This document shows positions 25,176 through 34,702 of a DNA stretch of 56,287 nucleotides, in pieces; the first letter of the stretch is position 1; each line of letters starts with the position of its first letter. The DNA lies in the NCBI GenBank assembly GCA_903823665.1, contig CAIJTR010000096.1:1-56287 (forward strand). The letters are read 5' to 3'. Under the pieces are notes generated by a model. The model did no database searches. It was not told the origin of the DNA and saw only the letters and a list, made by a program, of their open reading frames with translations. The translations under genes were made by a program, and so were the position numbers. This DNA is from an uncultured Rhodospirillales bacterium. Its GTDB lineage: Bacteria > Pseudomonadota > Alphaproteobacteria > Acetobacterales > Acetobacteraceae.

Positions 25176-25837
25176 GCAGAGCCTTTGGCAATGGTTACAA
25201 ACTCTGCCGAAAGCGCCGCTTCGCTGGGATGGGCGGGAAAATGCGCCTCAACCTCAACGGCCGCTTCCAGCAGGCGGCGATAATCCAGTCTCGGTACTTC
25301 CATGGCACCGAATTGCTGCAAATGTGTGGTGACCCATTGCGTGTCGAGCAGGGCAAACCCGCCCATGCGAAGCCGCGCCACCAGATGCACGAGCGCCACC
25401 TTGGATGCATCGCGCGCCACGCTGAACATGCTCTCGCCGAAGAACACCGCCCCCACCGCCACGCCATACAGCCCGCCCACCAACTGCCCATCCAGTCGCG
25501 TCTCCACCGAATGGCCAAAGCCCATGCGGTGCAACTCGGTGAACAGGCTCTCAATGCGCGGGTTGATCCAGGTGTCCATCCGCCCCGGGGCCGGGGCCGC
25601 GCAGGCCGCAATCACGCCGGCGAAATCGGTATCGACGGTGACAGTATACGGGCCGGACTGCACCGTGCGCAGCAATCGCCGCGGCAAATGAAACCCGCCC
25701 AGCGGCAAATGCCCCCGCAACTCCGGATCAAGCCAATATAGCTTCTCGCTGGTCCGGTTCTCCGCCATCGGAAACATGCCGATCCGATAGGCGCGCAGCA
25801 CCAAATCGGGCGTGACCTCTACGGTGCGACGTGACAT
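25172..25837 (-). CDS. aat: Leucyl/phenylalanyl-tRNA--protein transferase
   Basis: 221 residues, usual length. Family landmarks in order: [75 protein letters not shown], and [11 protein letters not shown]. The enzyme transfers Leu or Phe from tRNA to N-terminal Arg or Lys of proteins, marking them for ClpAP through ClpS. It is the first gene of a short minus-strand run, with the two exported paralogues coupled behind it by 4-base overlaps. Confidence 0.97.
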   Translation of the reverse strand: MSRRTVEVTPDLVLRAYRIGMFPMAENRTSEKLYWLDPELRGHLPLGGFHLPRRLLRTVQSGPYTVTVDTDFAGVIAACAAPAPGRMDTWINPRIESLFTELHRMGFGHSVETRLDGQLVGGLYGVAVGAVFFGESMFSVARDASKVALVHLVARLRMGGFALLDTQWVTTHLQQFGAMEVPRLDYRRLLEAAVEVEAHFPAHPSEAALSAEFVTIAKGSA

Positions 25838-25879
25838 GCACTCAGTCTGCCGGATCAGCCGACCGATTGGAAGGATTCG

Positions 25880-26866
25880 CTAAGAACCCTCATCCGCTGC
25901 CGCGCGCTGCCGTCGCACCAAGCGTTTGCCCTCGCTCACCTGCCAGGACACCAATCCCGGCAAGCCCACCGCCAGTTCGCGCACCCGCTTGACCATCGAA
26001 AGTGCGATCGCCGTGTCCGCGTGAATGCCAAACAGGCCACACACCAAAATAAACCCGCCCTCCTGCACGCCAAGTGCTCCCGGCACCACGAAGCCCGCAC
26101 TGCGCGCTGCCATGCCGAGGCTTTCGATCACCAACGCCTCGGTCGGGCGGATGGCAACGCCCATCGCGGTCAGCGCCACCCAGACCTCGAACGTGCCAAT
26201 CATCCAGGTGAACAGGTGGATGCCGAATGCCTGTGCCAATGCACCGCGATTTGCTTGCAGCCGCATCAGCTCGGCATGCAGCCCACGCACCTGATCCATC
26301 GACAGCGATGGAAACACGCGCTGCAGCCGCGTTGCCAGCGCCTCGATCAGCCGCATCAGCCCGGCCCGCTGCGCCACCACGAAGCCCGCAAGACCGAGGC
26401 CCATGGCGATCATTCCGCCCTCCAGCCACGGCCGCCAGCTTTGGTCGGAGCTGATGGTGGCCAGCACGGCGATGCCGATCATGGTCCAGACAAACTGCGT
26501 CAATGCCTCAATGGTCAGGTCCAGCGTGGTGCCCGCTCCGGCGAGGGAGCCCGGCACGCCGCGCAGCACCAGCATGCGGATGCCGACCAGATTGCCGCCC
26601 ATCTGTGCCACCGGCAGCAGCGAGTTCACCGCCTCGCGGATCCAGCGCAGTCGGAAATAGATCGACGTGGACGGCTTTTCGGCCCCCACCGAGATGCGCC
26701 ACGCCACGCCCGAGAGGAAAAGCTGCAGCAAATGCAACGCGATGGTGGCCGGGATCGCCCAATCCGCGCGCAGCACGTCCTGCCCGATGGTCTGCGCGCC
26801 AAACCAGGCCACCAGCCCGATCAGCGCCGCACCGCCCAGGCCCACGGCCAGGATGGCGTATTTCAT
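25880..26866 (-). CDS. HpnL-like / UPF0104 flippase-type integral membrane protein
   Basis: 328 residues from the ATG at 26866; an upstream ATG at 26899 is possible, and neither has a good ribosome site. Multiple transmembrane helices and the lysylphosphatidylglycerol synthase-like membrane fold are visible. Landmarks are the REAVNSLLPVAQMGGNLVG stretch, the GTTLDLTIEALTQFVW segment, and SAGFVVPGALGVQEGGFI near the C-terminus. These fit the HpnL branch found in hopanoid-producing alphaproteobacteria. The usual role proposed is lipid (hopanoid or undecaprenyl-linked) handling in the inner membrane. No hopanoid synthesis genes are beside it here; ispH and dxs are elsewhere in the window. Confidence 0.8.
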   Translation of the reverse strand: MKYAILAVGLGGAALIGLVAWFGAQTIGQDVLRADWAIPATIALHLLQLFLSGVAWRISVGAEKPSTSIYFRLRWIREAVNSLLPVAQMGGNLVGIRMLVLRGVPGSLAGAGTTLDLTIEALTQFVWTMIGIAVLATISSDQSWRPWLEGGMIAMGLGLAGFVVAQRAGLMRLIEALATRLQRVFPSLSMDQVRGLHAELMRLQANRGALAQAFGIHLFTWMIGTFEVWVALTAMGVAIRPTEALVIESLGMAARSAGFVVPGALGVQEGGFILVCGLFGIHADTAIALSMVKRVRELAVGLPGLVSWQVSEGKRLVRRQRAAADEGS

Positions 26867-27027
26867 GTGAGGGAAAACCGGGTCATCGCAGTCGCGCATA
26901 GGCCCGCTTCACCGCGCCATGTCAATTTCTCACACGCATGATGCAGACCGGCCTCGCGCCACCTCGCATTGATTTGCGCGCGCGCGTGGCGGAGTAATGG
27001 CCCGAATTGTCCTGATCCGGAGTGCTC

Positions 27028-28371
27028 ATGCCCCGCCTGCGCCTGCACAACAATCACACGCGGAAATCCGAGGATTTCGTCCCGCTCGATCCTTCCCATG
27101 TGCGGATGTATGTGTGCGGCCCCACAGTGTATGACCGCGCCCATATCGGCAATGCCCGCGCCGAAGTGGTGTTTGACGTGCTGGCCCGCCTGCTCCGCGC
27201 GCTCTACCCGCGCGTGACCTACGTTCGCAACATCACCGACGTGGACGACAAGATCAACAAGCGCGCCGCCGATGAGGGCCGCAGCATCGGTGAGGTCACG
27301 GCCACAACGCTTGCCAATTTCCACGCCGATATGGCGGCCATGGGCAGCATTCCGCCGGACGTGGAGCCGCGCGCCACCGAGCATATCGGCGAGATGATCT
27401 CGCTGATCGAAAAGCTGATCGCCTCGGGCAACGCCTACCCCGCCGAGGGTCACGTCCTGTTCTCCGTCGGCAGCTTCGCCGATTACGGCAAACTCTCCGG
27501 CCGCAGCCCGGATGATCTGCTGGCTGGTGCCCGCGTGGATGTCGCCCCCTATAAGCGCGATGCCGGGGATTTCGTGCTGTGGAAGCCGTCTAGCCCCGAT
27601 CTTCCCGGATGGGACAGCCCGTGGGGTCGCGGCCGTCCCGGTTGGCACATCGAATGCTCCGCCATGTCCTGGCGCTATCTCGGCGAGAGCTTTGACATCC
27701 ACGGCGGCGGTGACGATCTGCTGTTCCCGCACCACGAGAACGAGCTCGCCCAATCCGTCTGCGCCTTCCCCGGCAGCCAGTTTGCGCGGGTTTGGGTGCA
27801 TAACGGCATGCTGACCATCAACGGCCAGAAGATGAGCAAGTCGCTCGGCAACTTTCTGACCGTGCAGCAGGTGCTCGCCATGGCCCCAGCCGAGGCGGCG
27901 CGCATGCTGCTGCTGCGGGCACAGTATTCGCAGACGCTGGATTTCTCAGAAGCAGCACTTGGCGAGTGCAAGCGCGACCTCGACCGGTTCTATCGCGCCC
28001 TCGAACGCACCCCGGCTGAGCCCGCTGCCAACGTGCCGATCTCGGTGATGGACGCGCTGTGCGACGACCTCAACACACCGCTCGCCTTCTCCGCCATGCA
28101 CGCACTCGCCGACGCCGCCATGGCCGGCAATGCCGAAGCCGCGTCCGGTTTGCTCGCCGCCGGCCATCTGCTCGGCCTGCTCATGCATAGCCCCGCTGAC
28201 TGGTTCCGTGGCGGCGATGACAGTGCCGAGATCGACGCTCTCGTGCAGGCCCGGATCGATGCCCGCAAGGCGCGCGACTTCAAAGGGGCCGACGCCATTC
28301 GCGCCCAGCTCGACGCACGCGGCATTCAGCTGGAGGACGGCCCCACCGGCACCATCTGGCGCCGCAGCTGA
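27028..28371 (+). CDS. cysS: Cysteinyl-tRNA synthetase
   Basis: 447 residues from the ATG at 27028, with GGAG at 27019-27022; a GTG two codons earlier is less likely. The zinc and catalytic features are all present: Cys30 in [16 protein letters not shown] (HIGH signature), WHIECSAM, the metal-site HHENE, and KMSKS at residues 268-272. The anticodon-binding domain is at the C-terminus ([18 protein letters not shown]). It charges tRNA-Cys. trmJ follows with its ATG overlapping the cysS stop by one base, so they form an operon. Confidence 0.97.
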   Translation: MPRLRLHNNHTRKSEDFVPLDPSHVRMYVCGPTVYDRAHIGNARAEVVFDVLARLLRALYPRVTYVRNITDVDDKINKRAADEGRSIGEVTATTLANFHADMAAMGSIPPDVEPRATEHIGEMISLIEKLIASGNAYPAEGHVLFSVGSFADYGKLSGRSPDDLLAGARVDVAPYKRDAGDFVLWKPSSPDLPGWDSPWGRGRPGWHIECSAMSWRYLGESFDIHGGGDDLLFPHHENELAQSVCAFPGSQFARVWVHNGMLTINGQKMSKSLGNFLTVQQVLAMAPAEAARMLLLRAQYSQTLDFSEAALGECKRDLDRFYRALERTPAEPAANVPISVMDALCDDLNTPLAFSAMHALADAAMAGNAEAASGLLAAGHLLGLLMHSPADWFRGGDDSAEIDALVQARIDARKARDFKGADAIRAQLDARGIQLEDGPTGTIWRRS

Positions 28372-29159
28372 TGACGGGAAAAGATGGCGGCGCGGACCTG
28401 CACCCGATCGGCAACTCCCCGGTCGTCATTCTCGTGCGCCCGCAACTGGCGGACAATATCGGTGCCGTCGCCCGCGCCATGGCCAATGGCGGGCTGTATC
28501 ATTTGCGCCTCGTCGCCCCGCGGGACGGCTGGCCGCAGGAGAAGGCGTGGCGCACCGCCTCGGGCGCAGACCGGCTGCTTGACGATTGCACGGTGCATGA
28601 GGACGTGGCCTCCGCCGTGGCCGATCTGCACCACGTCTACGCCACCTGCCCCCGGCCGCGTCACATCATCAAGCCGGTGCTCACCGCCCGCGGTGCCGCC
28701 GCCGAAGCCCGGCTGATCTGTGCGCGGGAGCTTCGCGTGGGCCTGATGTTCGGCCCAGAGCGCGCCGGGCTCGACAATGACGACATGGCCTGTTGCGACG
28801 CGCTGATCCGCTACCCGCTCAACCCGGATTTCATGAGCCTCAACCTCGCGCAAGCCGTGCTGGTGATGGCCTATGAGTGGTGGATGGCGGAGGATCAGAC
28901 CGTCGCCCGCACACTGATGACCAACGAAACCCGCATCGCCACCAAGGGCGAGCTGGAGAATTTCCTCGGCCACCTCACCCACGAACTCGACGAATGCGGC
29001 TTCCTCAAGAACCTGCCCAAACGCCCCGGCATGGTCCGCAACATCCGCCATTTGTTCCAGCGCGGCGAGGTGACGGAACAGGAGCTGCGCACACTGCACG
29101 GCATCGTGACGGAACTGGCGCTGGGGCGGCGGCTGAGGGGGCGGGTGGAACCTCCGTAG
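28371..29159 (+). CDS. trmJ: TrmJ-type tRNA 2'-O-methyltransferase (SPOUT/TrmH family)
   Basis: 262 residues, starting in the last base of the cysS stop. The SPOUT core motifs are all present: NIGAVARAMANGG (motif 1), GLMFGPERAGLDNDD (motif 2), and FMSLNLAQAVLVMAYE (motif 3). The C-terminal extension of ~100 residues (NFLGHLTHELDECGF, RNIRHLFQRG) is typical of TrmJ/LasT rather than TrmH. It methylates the ribose at position 32 of several tRNAs from S-adenosylmethionine. A palindromic repeat begins two bases after the stop. Confidence 0.93.
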   Translation: MTGKDGGADLHPIGNSPVVILVRPQLADNIGAVARAMANGGLYHLRLVAPRDGWPQEKAWRTASGADRLLDDCTVHEDVASAVADLHHVYATCPRPRHIIKPVLTARGAAAEARLICARELRVGLMFGPERAGLDNDDMACCDALIRYPLNPDFMSLNLAQAVLVMAYEWWMAEDQTVARTLMTNETRIATKGELENFLGHLTHELDECGFLKNLPKRPGMVRNIRHLFQRGEVTEQELRTLHGIVTELALGRRLRGRVEPP

Positions 29160-29160
29160 G

Positions 29161-29254
29161 CGTCATTGCGAGGCGCGCAAGCGCCGTGGCAATCCAGGAG
29201 CCGCATCGCGCACCTCTGGATTGCAACGGCCCCAAGCGGGGCCTCGCAATGACG
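29161..29254. repeat. Palindromic repeat element, copy B
   Basis: Outer arms CGTCATTGCGAGG (29161-29173) and CCTCGCAATGACG (29242-29254) are exact complements; inner arms GTGGCAATCCAG and CTGGATTGCAAC match with one mismatch. The internal hairpins are present (GGCGC/GCGCC and CCCC-AAG-CGGGG). Same orientation and design as the copy at 24501-24608, but 94 bases long and diverged in the middle. It lies in the gap between trmJ and the alpha/beta hydrolase. Confidence 0.9.
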
Positions 29255-29296
29255 GGTCAGGGCGGTCTAACCTCTCACCAAACAGGGAGGCAAACC

Positions 29297-30259
29297 ATGC
29301 TCGAACGCAGAACCGTCCTGACCGGCACCGTGCTTGCGGCTGCCATGACACGCCCTGCCCATGCGGCTGACACCCCGGACATCTGGAGTGCCAACTACAC
29401 CGCCACCAAGCCGGGCGGCATCAATCTCGCCGTCTATCGCAAGCGGCTCGGCGCACCCGACGGCAAGCCGCGTCCGGTGATGTTCTTTGTGCACGGATCG
29501 TCAGCCTCTGCCTTGCCGAGTTTCGACCTCGCTCTGCTGGGCCGGGACGATCTCTCCATTATGAATGTCGCGGCACGGTGGGGTTACGACGTCTGGACGA
29601 TGGACCATGAGGGTTACGGTCGCTCCACCCGCACCGACAACAATTCCAACATCCAGTCCGGCGTTGAGGATCTGAAGGCGGCGGCTGAGATCGTGAAGCG
29701 TGAGACCGGCGAAACACGAATGCACATGATGGGCGAAAGCTCCGGGGCCCTGCGCGTGGGAGCCTATGCCAGCGACCAGCCGGACCGCGTGGGGCGGCTC
29801 GTGCTGCAGGCGTTCACCTACACCGGCCAGGGCTCGGCGACCCTGTCAAAACGCGCCGAGCAGACCGCGTATTATCAGACGCATAATCGCAGGCCGCGCG
29901 ACGCGTCCATGCTCAACAGCATCTTCACGCGCGACAAACCGGGCCTGACGGATCAGGACGTGATCGACGCCTTCATCAAGGCCGAGATGGTCTATGGCGA
30001 CAGCGTGCCAGCCGGCACCTATCTCGATATGACCGCCAATCTGCCGGTGGTGCATCCAGACCGATTGCTCGCGCCGACATTGCTGGTCAGCGGCCAGTAT
30101 GACGGCATCGCGCAGCTTTCGGACATTTGCGACTTCTTCCAGAAGCTGCCGAACGGCGACAAGCAGATCACCATCATCCCCGGTGCCGCGCACACGCTGG
30201 TGAACTCCCAGCAGCGGTTTGCGTTCTGGCGGGTGCTGAAATCCTGGCTGGAGGGGTGA
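29297..30259 (+). CDS. Exported alpha/beta hydrolase
   Basis: 320 residues from the ATG at 29297, with a strong GGGAGG site. The N-terminus MLERRTVLTGTVLAAAMTRPAHA has a twin-arginine-like pair and a cleavage site before residue 25, so it is probably periplasmic. The alpha/beta-hydrolase core has the oxyanion strand MFFVHGSS, the nucleophile elbow GESSG with Ser148, the acid in VSGQYDGI, and the His in PGAAHTLVN. The substrate cannot be read from the sequence. The frame is open upstream through the repeat, but the ribosome site fixes this start. It converges on the amidohydrolase (7 bases between the stops). Confidence 0.9.
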   Translation: MLERRTVLTGTVLAAAMTRPAHAADTPDIWSANYTATKPGGINLAVYRKRLGAPDGKPRPVMFFVHGSSASALPSFDLALLGRDDLSIMNVAARWGYDVWTMDHEGYGRSTRTDNNSNIQSGVEDLKAAAEIVKRETGETRMHMMGESSGALRVGAYASDQPDRVGRLVLQAFTYTGQGSATLSKRAEQTAYYQTHNRRPRDASMLNSIFTRDKPGLTDQDVIDAFIKAEMVYGDSVPAGTYLDMTANLPVVHPDRLLAPTLLVSGQYDGIAQLSDICDFFQKLPNGDKQITIIPGAAHTLVNSQQRFAFWRVLKSWLEG

Positions 30260-30266
30260 TCGCGCG

Positions 30267-31520
30267 CTAAGCCGCCAGCACGGCAGGCGGCACGAGCGGG
30301 CTGCTGACCTCGTGGCGCTTGCCTGCCTTGAGGCAGAACGCGGGCATCAGCATCTGCGGCGAAACCACCGAGACACCGCTGTTGTCACTCAGCTCGAACT
30401 TTCCATCGAGCAGGTCGAGTACGGACACATCCGCTGCCATGCCCGGACGAAGGGCTCCTATCTCGTCTTCCATCCCCACCATGACGGCGGCGTTGGAGGT
30501 GACGGTGGCCACGATCTCCGACAATGGCAGGCCGAGTGCGAGCAGCTTGGTCATGGCGTTGGTGAGGTTGAACGGGGCCACGCCGAAGAATGGGTTGGCA
30601 CTCACATCGGCGGAGGCATCCGGCACGCGCACATTGTAGCCGTGCATGTCCGCCCCCAGCGTCGTTGGGCGAATACCGGCGGCAATCGTGCGGCGTGCCA
30701 TGTCGAAGCTGAAATGGCTGCCGTGGCCGACATCAACCGTCACGCCACGCTCCAGCGCCGCCCAGACCACCGGATGCACCTCGCCGGTTTCGGTGGAGAT
30801 GAATCCGCCGGGGTGGCGGGTGAACGGGTGCGCGAGAACGTCGCCCTTCTCCATGATCGGCACCAGCGCCTGCACCACTTCGTCGGCATCCACCGTGGCG
30901 CTCTCCTTGGTTGGCCAGAGCTGGCCCAGATGAATGTAAAGCGGCAACCCGGCCTCGGACGAAATGCGCTTGCCGAGCTTGATCACCTCCAGCCCCCAGC
31001 GCGAGGCCCCGCCGATTTCGGCATGTGCCTTGATGCCGCGCACGAGATCACGATTCTCCTTCGCGGCCTTCACCGTGGCCTCCACATTCACCTGTTCCGG
31101 CCCATACAGCTCGGGATACAGATGCCCCTCAAGGCCGCCAACGAGATAGGCCGACAGGAAGCACAGCACCCGCGTGTCAGCCGGTTCGGCCACGAATTTG
31201 CGAAAACCCGGCAGCGTCATGCAGCTTGGCCCGCCCTGGTCGAGCACGGTTGTCACGCCGGATTGCACGCCCACCATATCCGCCGACAGGCCAAACTTGC
31301 CGGTCACGTATTGGTAGATATGCCCGTGCGTGTCGATCATGCCGGGAATGACGATCTTGCCGCTGCAATCAATGATCTTGGTGTCCGGCCCGGCTGAAAG
31401 ATCGCGCCCCATTGCGGCAATCCGGTCGCCGCTGATCGCCACATCCGCCACACCGTCGAAGCCTTGTGCCGGATCGATCACCCGGCCACCACGAAGAATT
31501 GTGTCGATATGCAGGTCCAT
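30267..31520 (-). CDS. Amidohydrolase/deacetylase family metallohydrolase (dihydroorotase-like)
   Basis: 417 residues from the ATG at 31520, with GGGAG upstream. The metal centre of the amidohydrolase superfamily is visible: His65 and His67 in IDTHGHIY, the likely carboxylated Lys in GIKAHAEIGG, His in PLYIHLGQ and DVLAHPF, and Asp in LGADMHGYNV. The C-terminal beta-domain carries GALRPGMAADVSVLDL. Members include dihydroorotase-like, hydantoinase-like and N-acyl deacylase enzymes. The substrate is unknown. It diverges from the molybdenum hydroxylase operon over 90 bases, which suggests a shared control region and a common pathway. The frame is open far upstream, but that part is antisense to the hydroxylase. 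Confidence 0.9.
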   Translation of the reverse strand: MDLHIDTILRGGRVIDPAQGFDGVADVAISGDRIAAMGRDLSAGPDTKIIDCSGKIVIPGMIDTHGHIYQYVTGKFGLSADMVGVQSGVTTVLDQGGPSCMTLPGFRKFVAEPADTRVLCFLSAYLVGGLEGHLYPELYGPEQVNVEATVKAAKENRDLVRGIKAHAEIGGASRWGLEVIKLGKRISSEAGLPLYIHLGQLWPTKESATVDADEVVQALVPIMEKGDVLAHPFTRHPGGFISTETGEVHPVVWAALERGVTVDVGHGSHFSFDMARRTIAAGIRPTTLGADMHGYNVRVPDASADVSANPFFGVAPFNLTNAMTKLLALGLPLSEIVATVTSNAAVMVGMEDEIGALRPGMAADVSVLDLLDGKFELSDNSGVSVVSPQMLMPAFCLKAGKRHEVSSPLVPPAVLAA

Positions 31521-31610
31521 GGCAGGCTCCCGGTTGTGAAACTGGAATGATCGGTTGATCATCAGGATACGCATGGCTGTCATGCCACGCAATGAGAGGC
31601 GACGAGCTGA

Positions 31611-33953
31611 ATGGATGGCGTGCAGAGCAACGGCGAAGGCGTAGGCCGGTCGGTCCCCCGCAAGGAGGACGATCGTTATTTGCGCGGGCGCGGCCTGTTC
31701 ATCGCCGATATCAGGCCACAGGGCACGCAGGATTTGGCGTTCGTCCGCGCCCCCGTGGCCCATGCCCGCGTTACGGCCATCCGCAAACCGGCCGGGTTTG
31801 AGCATTGCGTGTTCACCGCCGCTGACCTCATGGGCGTGCTGCCGATCACCGCCGTCTCCGGCCTGCCGGGCTTCAAACAATCCTCGCAACTCGTGCTGGC
31901 GAATGGTCGCGTGCGCCATGTGGGCGAGGCGGTGGCCGTTTGCGTCGCTGATACGCGCGCTGAGGCGGAGGATATCGCCGAGCTTGTGGAGGTTGACTAC
32001 GAGGAAATGCCTGCCGTGTCGGATATGCTGGCCGGAATGGCAGTGGACGCGCCGCGGCTGCACGAGGGCTGGACGGACAACGCGTTCCTTTCCACCCGCG
32101 TGGATATTGGCGAAGCCTCCGTCCGGACCAATGCGGCGATTGTGGTTCGTCGCACGCTGCGCACCGCGCGTCAGCATATGGCACCGATTGAGGGGCGCGG
32201 CCTCGTTGTGCAATGGGACCGCAGGCTGGAACAGCTGGTCATGCACAGTTCTACCCAGATGCCGCACATCGTCCGCACTGGGCTTGCCGAATGCCTGGGC
32301 CTTCCGCAGGAAGCCGTGCGCATCATCGCCCCCGATGTCGGCGGCGGCTTCGGCTACAAGGGCATTTTGCTGCCGGAGGAAGTGGTCGCGGGCCACCTCG
32401 CCATGCGTCTTGGCCACCCCATTCGCTGGATAGAGGACCGGCGTGAGTCGCTGACGGGTGGGGCGAATTGCCGTGAGCATCATTATGAACTCACCGCCTA
32501 TGCCCACGCCGACGGCCGCCTGATCGCACTCGATTGCGAGGCGCATGTCGATGCCGGGGCGTATTCGATCTATCCGTTCTCCGCCTGCCTGGAAGCGGCA
32601 CAGGTGGCGAGCATTCTGCCCGGCCCCTATGATTTCGAGGCCTATCGCTGCTCCACCTGGTCGGTCGCCACCAACAAGCCGCCGATCCTGCCGTATCGTG
32701 GCGTGGCGCGTGCGGGCGTGGCCTACGCGATGGAGACGATGATCGACGCCATCGCACGCGAGGCAGGGCTGGAGCCGCATGAGGTGCGGCTGCGCAACCT
32801 CATCCCGCCTGAGGCGATGCCGTTCGACAACATCACCAACAAGCATTTCGACAGCGGTGACTATCCGCAATGCCTGCGCCGTGTGGTGGACGCTATCGAC
32901 GTGCCCGCTTTCCGCGCCCGCCAGCGCCAGGCCACCGGCCCTGTCCGTCTTGGCCTCGGCATGGCGATTTTCTGTGAGCAGGCGGCGCACGGCACCTCGG
33001 TCTATGCGGGCTGGGGTATTCCGATGGTGCCCGGCTTCGAGCAGGCGCAGGCCCGAATGTCGCCCGATGGCGGGCTGGAGTTGCGCGTCGGCATTCAGTC
33101 GCATGGCCAGGGGCTGGAGACGACGCTGGCGCAGGTGGCGCACTCCATCCTCGGCGTGCCGATTGCGCGGATGCGGGTGGTGCATGGTGATACTGGTGTG
33201 ACGCCTTATTCCACGGGAACCTGGGGCTCGCGTTGCATGGTGATGGCAGGTGGTGCCGTGGCTGAGGCCTGCACGCAGTTGGCCCACCGCATCGCCCGCA
33301 TTGGCGCGCATCTGCTTCAGTGCAGCGTGGCGGATGTGGTGGTGGGTGATGGCGAAGTGCGAGGCCCAACCGGCAGCGTTTCGATTGAGACGGTGGCCCG
33401 CACATTCTATCTCCGCCCGCAGGATCTGCCGGAGGATGTGGATGGCGGCGGGCTTGATGTCACTGCGGGCTATAAGCCGGAGCGGGACAGCGGCACGTTC
33501 AGCTACGCAGCGCACGCCTGCACGGTGTCGGTGGACACGCGCTCCGGCGAGATCAAGCTGCTCGATTACGCGATTTGTGAGGATGGCGGCGTGCTGGTGA
33601 ACCCGATGATCGCCGATGGCCAGGTGATCGGCGGCGTGGCACAGGGGATTGGCACGGCGCTGTATGAGGAGATGGCGTTCGATGCATTCGGCCAGCCTTC
33701 CGCCGCCACGCTCGCCGATTATTCCATCCCCGGTGCCACCGAAATTCCGGTGCTGCGCATCGACCATATGGAAACCCCATCGCCCTACACGCGCTTTGGC
33801 CAGAAGGGCATTGGCGAGGGCGGGGCGATTGGCCCACCGGCGGCGATTGCCAATGCGGTGAACGATGCACTGGCGGGAATTGGCGCGCGCGTGGACCGGT
33901 TGCCGATCACCGCTGCTCGCATTGTCACGGCGGTTATGGCGGCACGCGCATGA
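31611..33953 (+). CDS. Molybdopterin-binding large subunit of a xanthine dehydrogenase/CO dehydrogenase family enzyme
   Basis: 780 residues. The aldehyde oxidase/xanthine dehydrogenase a/b hammerhead domain starts DDRYLRGRGLFIADI, and molybdopterin-binding segments follow (DVGGGFGYKG, AHVDAGAYSIYPFSA, PYRGVARAGVAYAMET). The catalytic Glu736 is in FGQKGIGEGGAIG. The AYRCSFR copper-molybdenum loop of true CO dehydrogenase is absent, so CO is not the substrate. Molybdenum hydroxylases of this type oxidise N-heterocycles, aldehydes or similar compounds. It is the first gene of an operon with the FAD and iron-sulfur subunits, each overlapping the previous by four bases. Confidence 0.93.
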   Translation: MDGVQSNGEGVGRSVPRKEDDRYLRGRGLFIADIRPQGTQDLAFVRAPVAHARVTAIRKPAGFEHCVFTAADLMGVLPITAVSGLPGFKQSSQLVLANGRVRHVGEAVAVCVADTRAEAEDIAELVEVDYEEMPAVSDMLAGMAVDAPRLHEGWTDNAFLSTRVDIGEASVRTNAAIVVRRTLRTARQHMAPIEGRGLVVQWDRRLEQLVMHSSTQMPHIVRTGLAECLGLPQEAVRIIAPDVGGGFGYKGILLPEEVVAGHLAMRLGHPIRWIEDRRESLTGGANCREHHYELTAYAHADGRLIALDCEAHVDAGAYSIYPFSACLEAAQVASILPGPYDFEAYRCSTWSVATNKPPILPYRGVARAGVAYAMETMIDAIAREAGLEPHEVRLRNLIPPEAMPFDNITNKHFDSGDYPQCLRRVVDAIDVPAFRARQRQATGPVRLGLGMAIFCEQAAHGTSVYAGWGIPMVPGFEQAQARMSPDGGLELRVGIQSHGQGLETTLAQVAHSILGVPIARMRVVHGDTGVTPYSTGTWGSRCMVMAGGAVAEACTQLAHRIARIGAHLLQCSVADVVVGDGEVRGPTGSVSIETVARTFYLRPQDLPEDVDGGGLDVTAGYKPERDSGTFSYAAHACTVSVDTRSGEIKLLDYAICEDGGVLVNPMIADGQVIGGVAQGIGTALYEEMAFDAFGQPSAATLADYSIPGATEIPVLRIDHMETPSPYTRFGQKGIGEGGAIGPPAAIANAVNDALAGIGARVDRLPITAARIVTAVMAARA

Positions 33954-34702
33954 AAGCGGCTGCGTTCGATCTGGCGGTGCCTGAGGATATCAGTGACGCC
34001 GCTACTTTGCTTGCAGGGGAGGACCGTCGTGCGATGGCAGGCGGCCAGTCCCTCGGACCGATGCTCAATCTGCGCGCCACACGCCCGGCCTGGATTGTGC
34101 CGCTGACCGGGATTGCAGCGCTGCATGGAGCGGAGCAGACAAGCGACGCCATCACGCTGGGTGCCGCCACCACCCACGCCGCCTTGGCCGATGGTCGCAC
34201 GCCCGATTTGGAAGGCGGTGTCCTCGCCCGCATCGCCCAGGGCATTGCCTATCGCGCGGTGCGCAATCGCGGCACCATCGGTGGCAGTCTGTGTCATGCC
34301 GATCCGGCGGCGGACTGGCTGACGACGCTGACAGCCCTCGACGCTGTTGTGCTGACGACGACGCGCGCCGTGCCGCTCGAAGGTTTCGTCACCGGGGCCT
34401 ATCGCACGCTGCTGGTGCAAGGCGAGATCGTACGTGCCATTCGCATTCCTAAGCCCGCCACGGGCTTCCACTGGCGCTATCACAAGCTGTGCCGCAAACC
34501 CGGAGAATTCGCCCACGCCATGGCGGCCTGCCTTGCCACCACCGACGGCATCCGTCTCGCCATTGGCGCAGTAGGTGGCCCGCCTTTGCTGCTCACCGGC
34601 GATCATGTGAGCCTTGCCGGGGCGGAGGCGGTGCTCGGATTTCTGGACCCAGTTGATCGCTGCATTCAGCTTGAAGCCGTCTCACGGGTGCTGCCGGCAT
34701 GA
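33950..34702 (+). CDS. FAD-binding subunit of the molybdenum hydroxylase
   Basis: 250 residues, starting with an ATGA overlap at 33950-33953. The FAD-binding motifs of the CoxM/medium-subunit family are present: AGGQSLGPMLNLR (residues 30-42), TLGAATTHAAL, and RNRGTIGGSLCHADPAAD. The C-terminal CO-dehydrogenase flavoprotein domain is short. It takes electrons from the iron-sulfur subunit. Its stop is overlapped by the next gene (34699-34702). Confidence 0.93.
   Translation: MKAAAFDLAVPEDISDAATLLAGEDRRAMAGGQSLGPMLNLRATRPAWIVPLTGIAALHGAEQTSDAITLGAATTHAALADGRTPDLEGGVLARIAQGIAYRAVRNRGTIGGSLCHADPAADWLTTLTALDAVVLTTTRAVPLEGFVTGAYRTLLVQGEIVRAIRIPKPATGFHWRYHKLCRKPGEFAHAMAACLATTDGIRLAIGAVGGPPLLLTGDHVSLAGAEAVLGFLDPVDRCIQLEAVSRVLPA

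Noticed and set aside
31521-33767. A very long upstream extension of the amidohydrolase frame on the minus strand (to 1166 codons)
   Set aside because: It is antisense to the molybdenum hydroxylase large subunit; only the last 417 codons match the amidohydrolase family, with a ribosome site at 31520.
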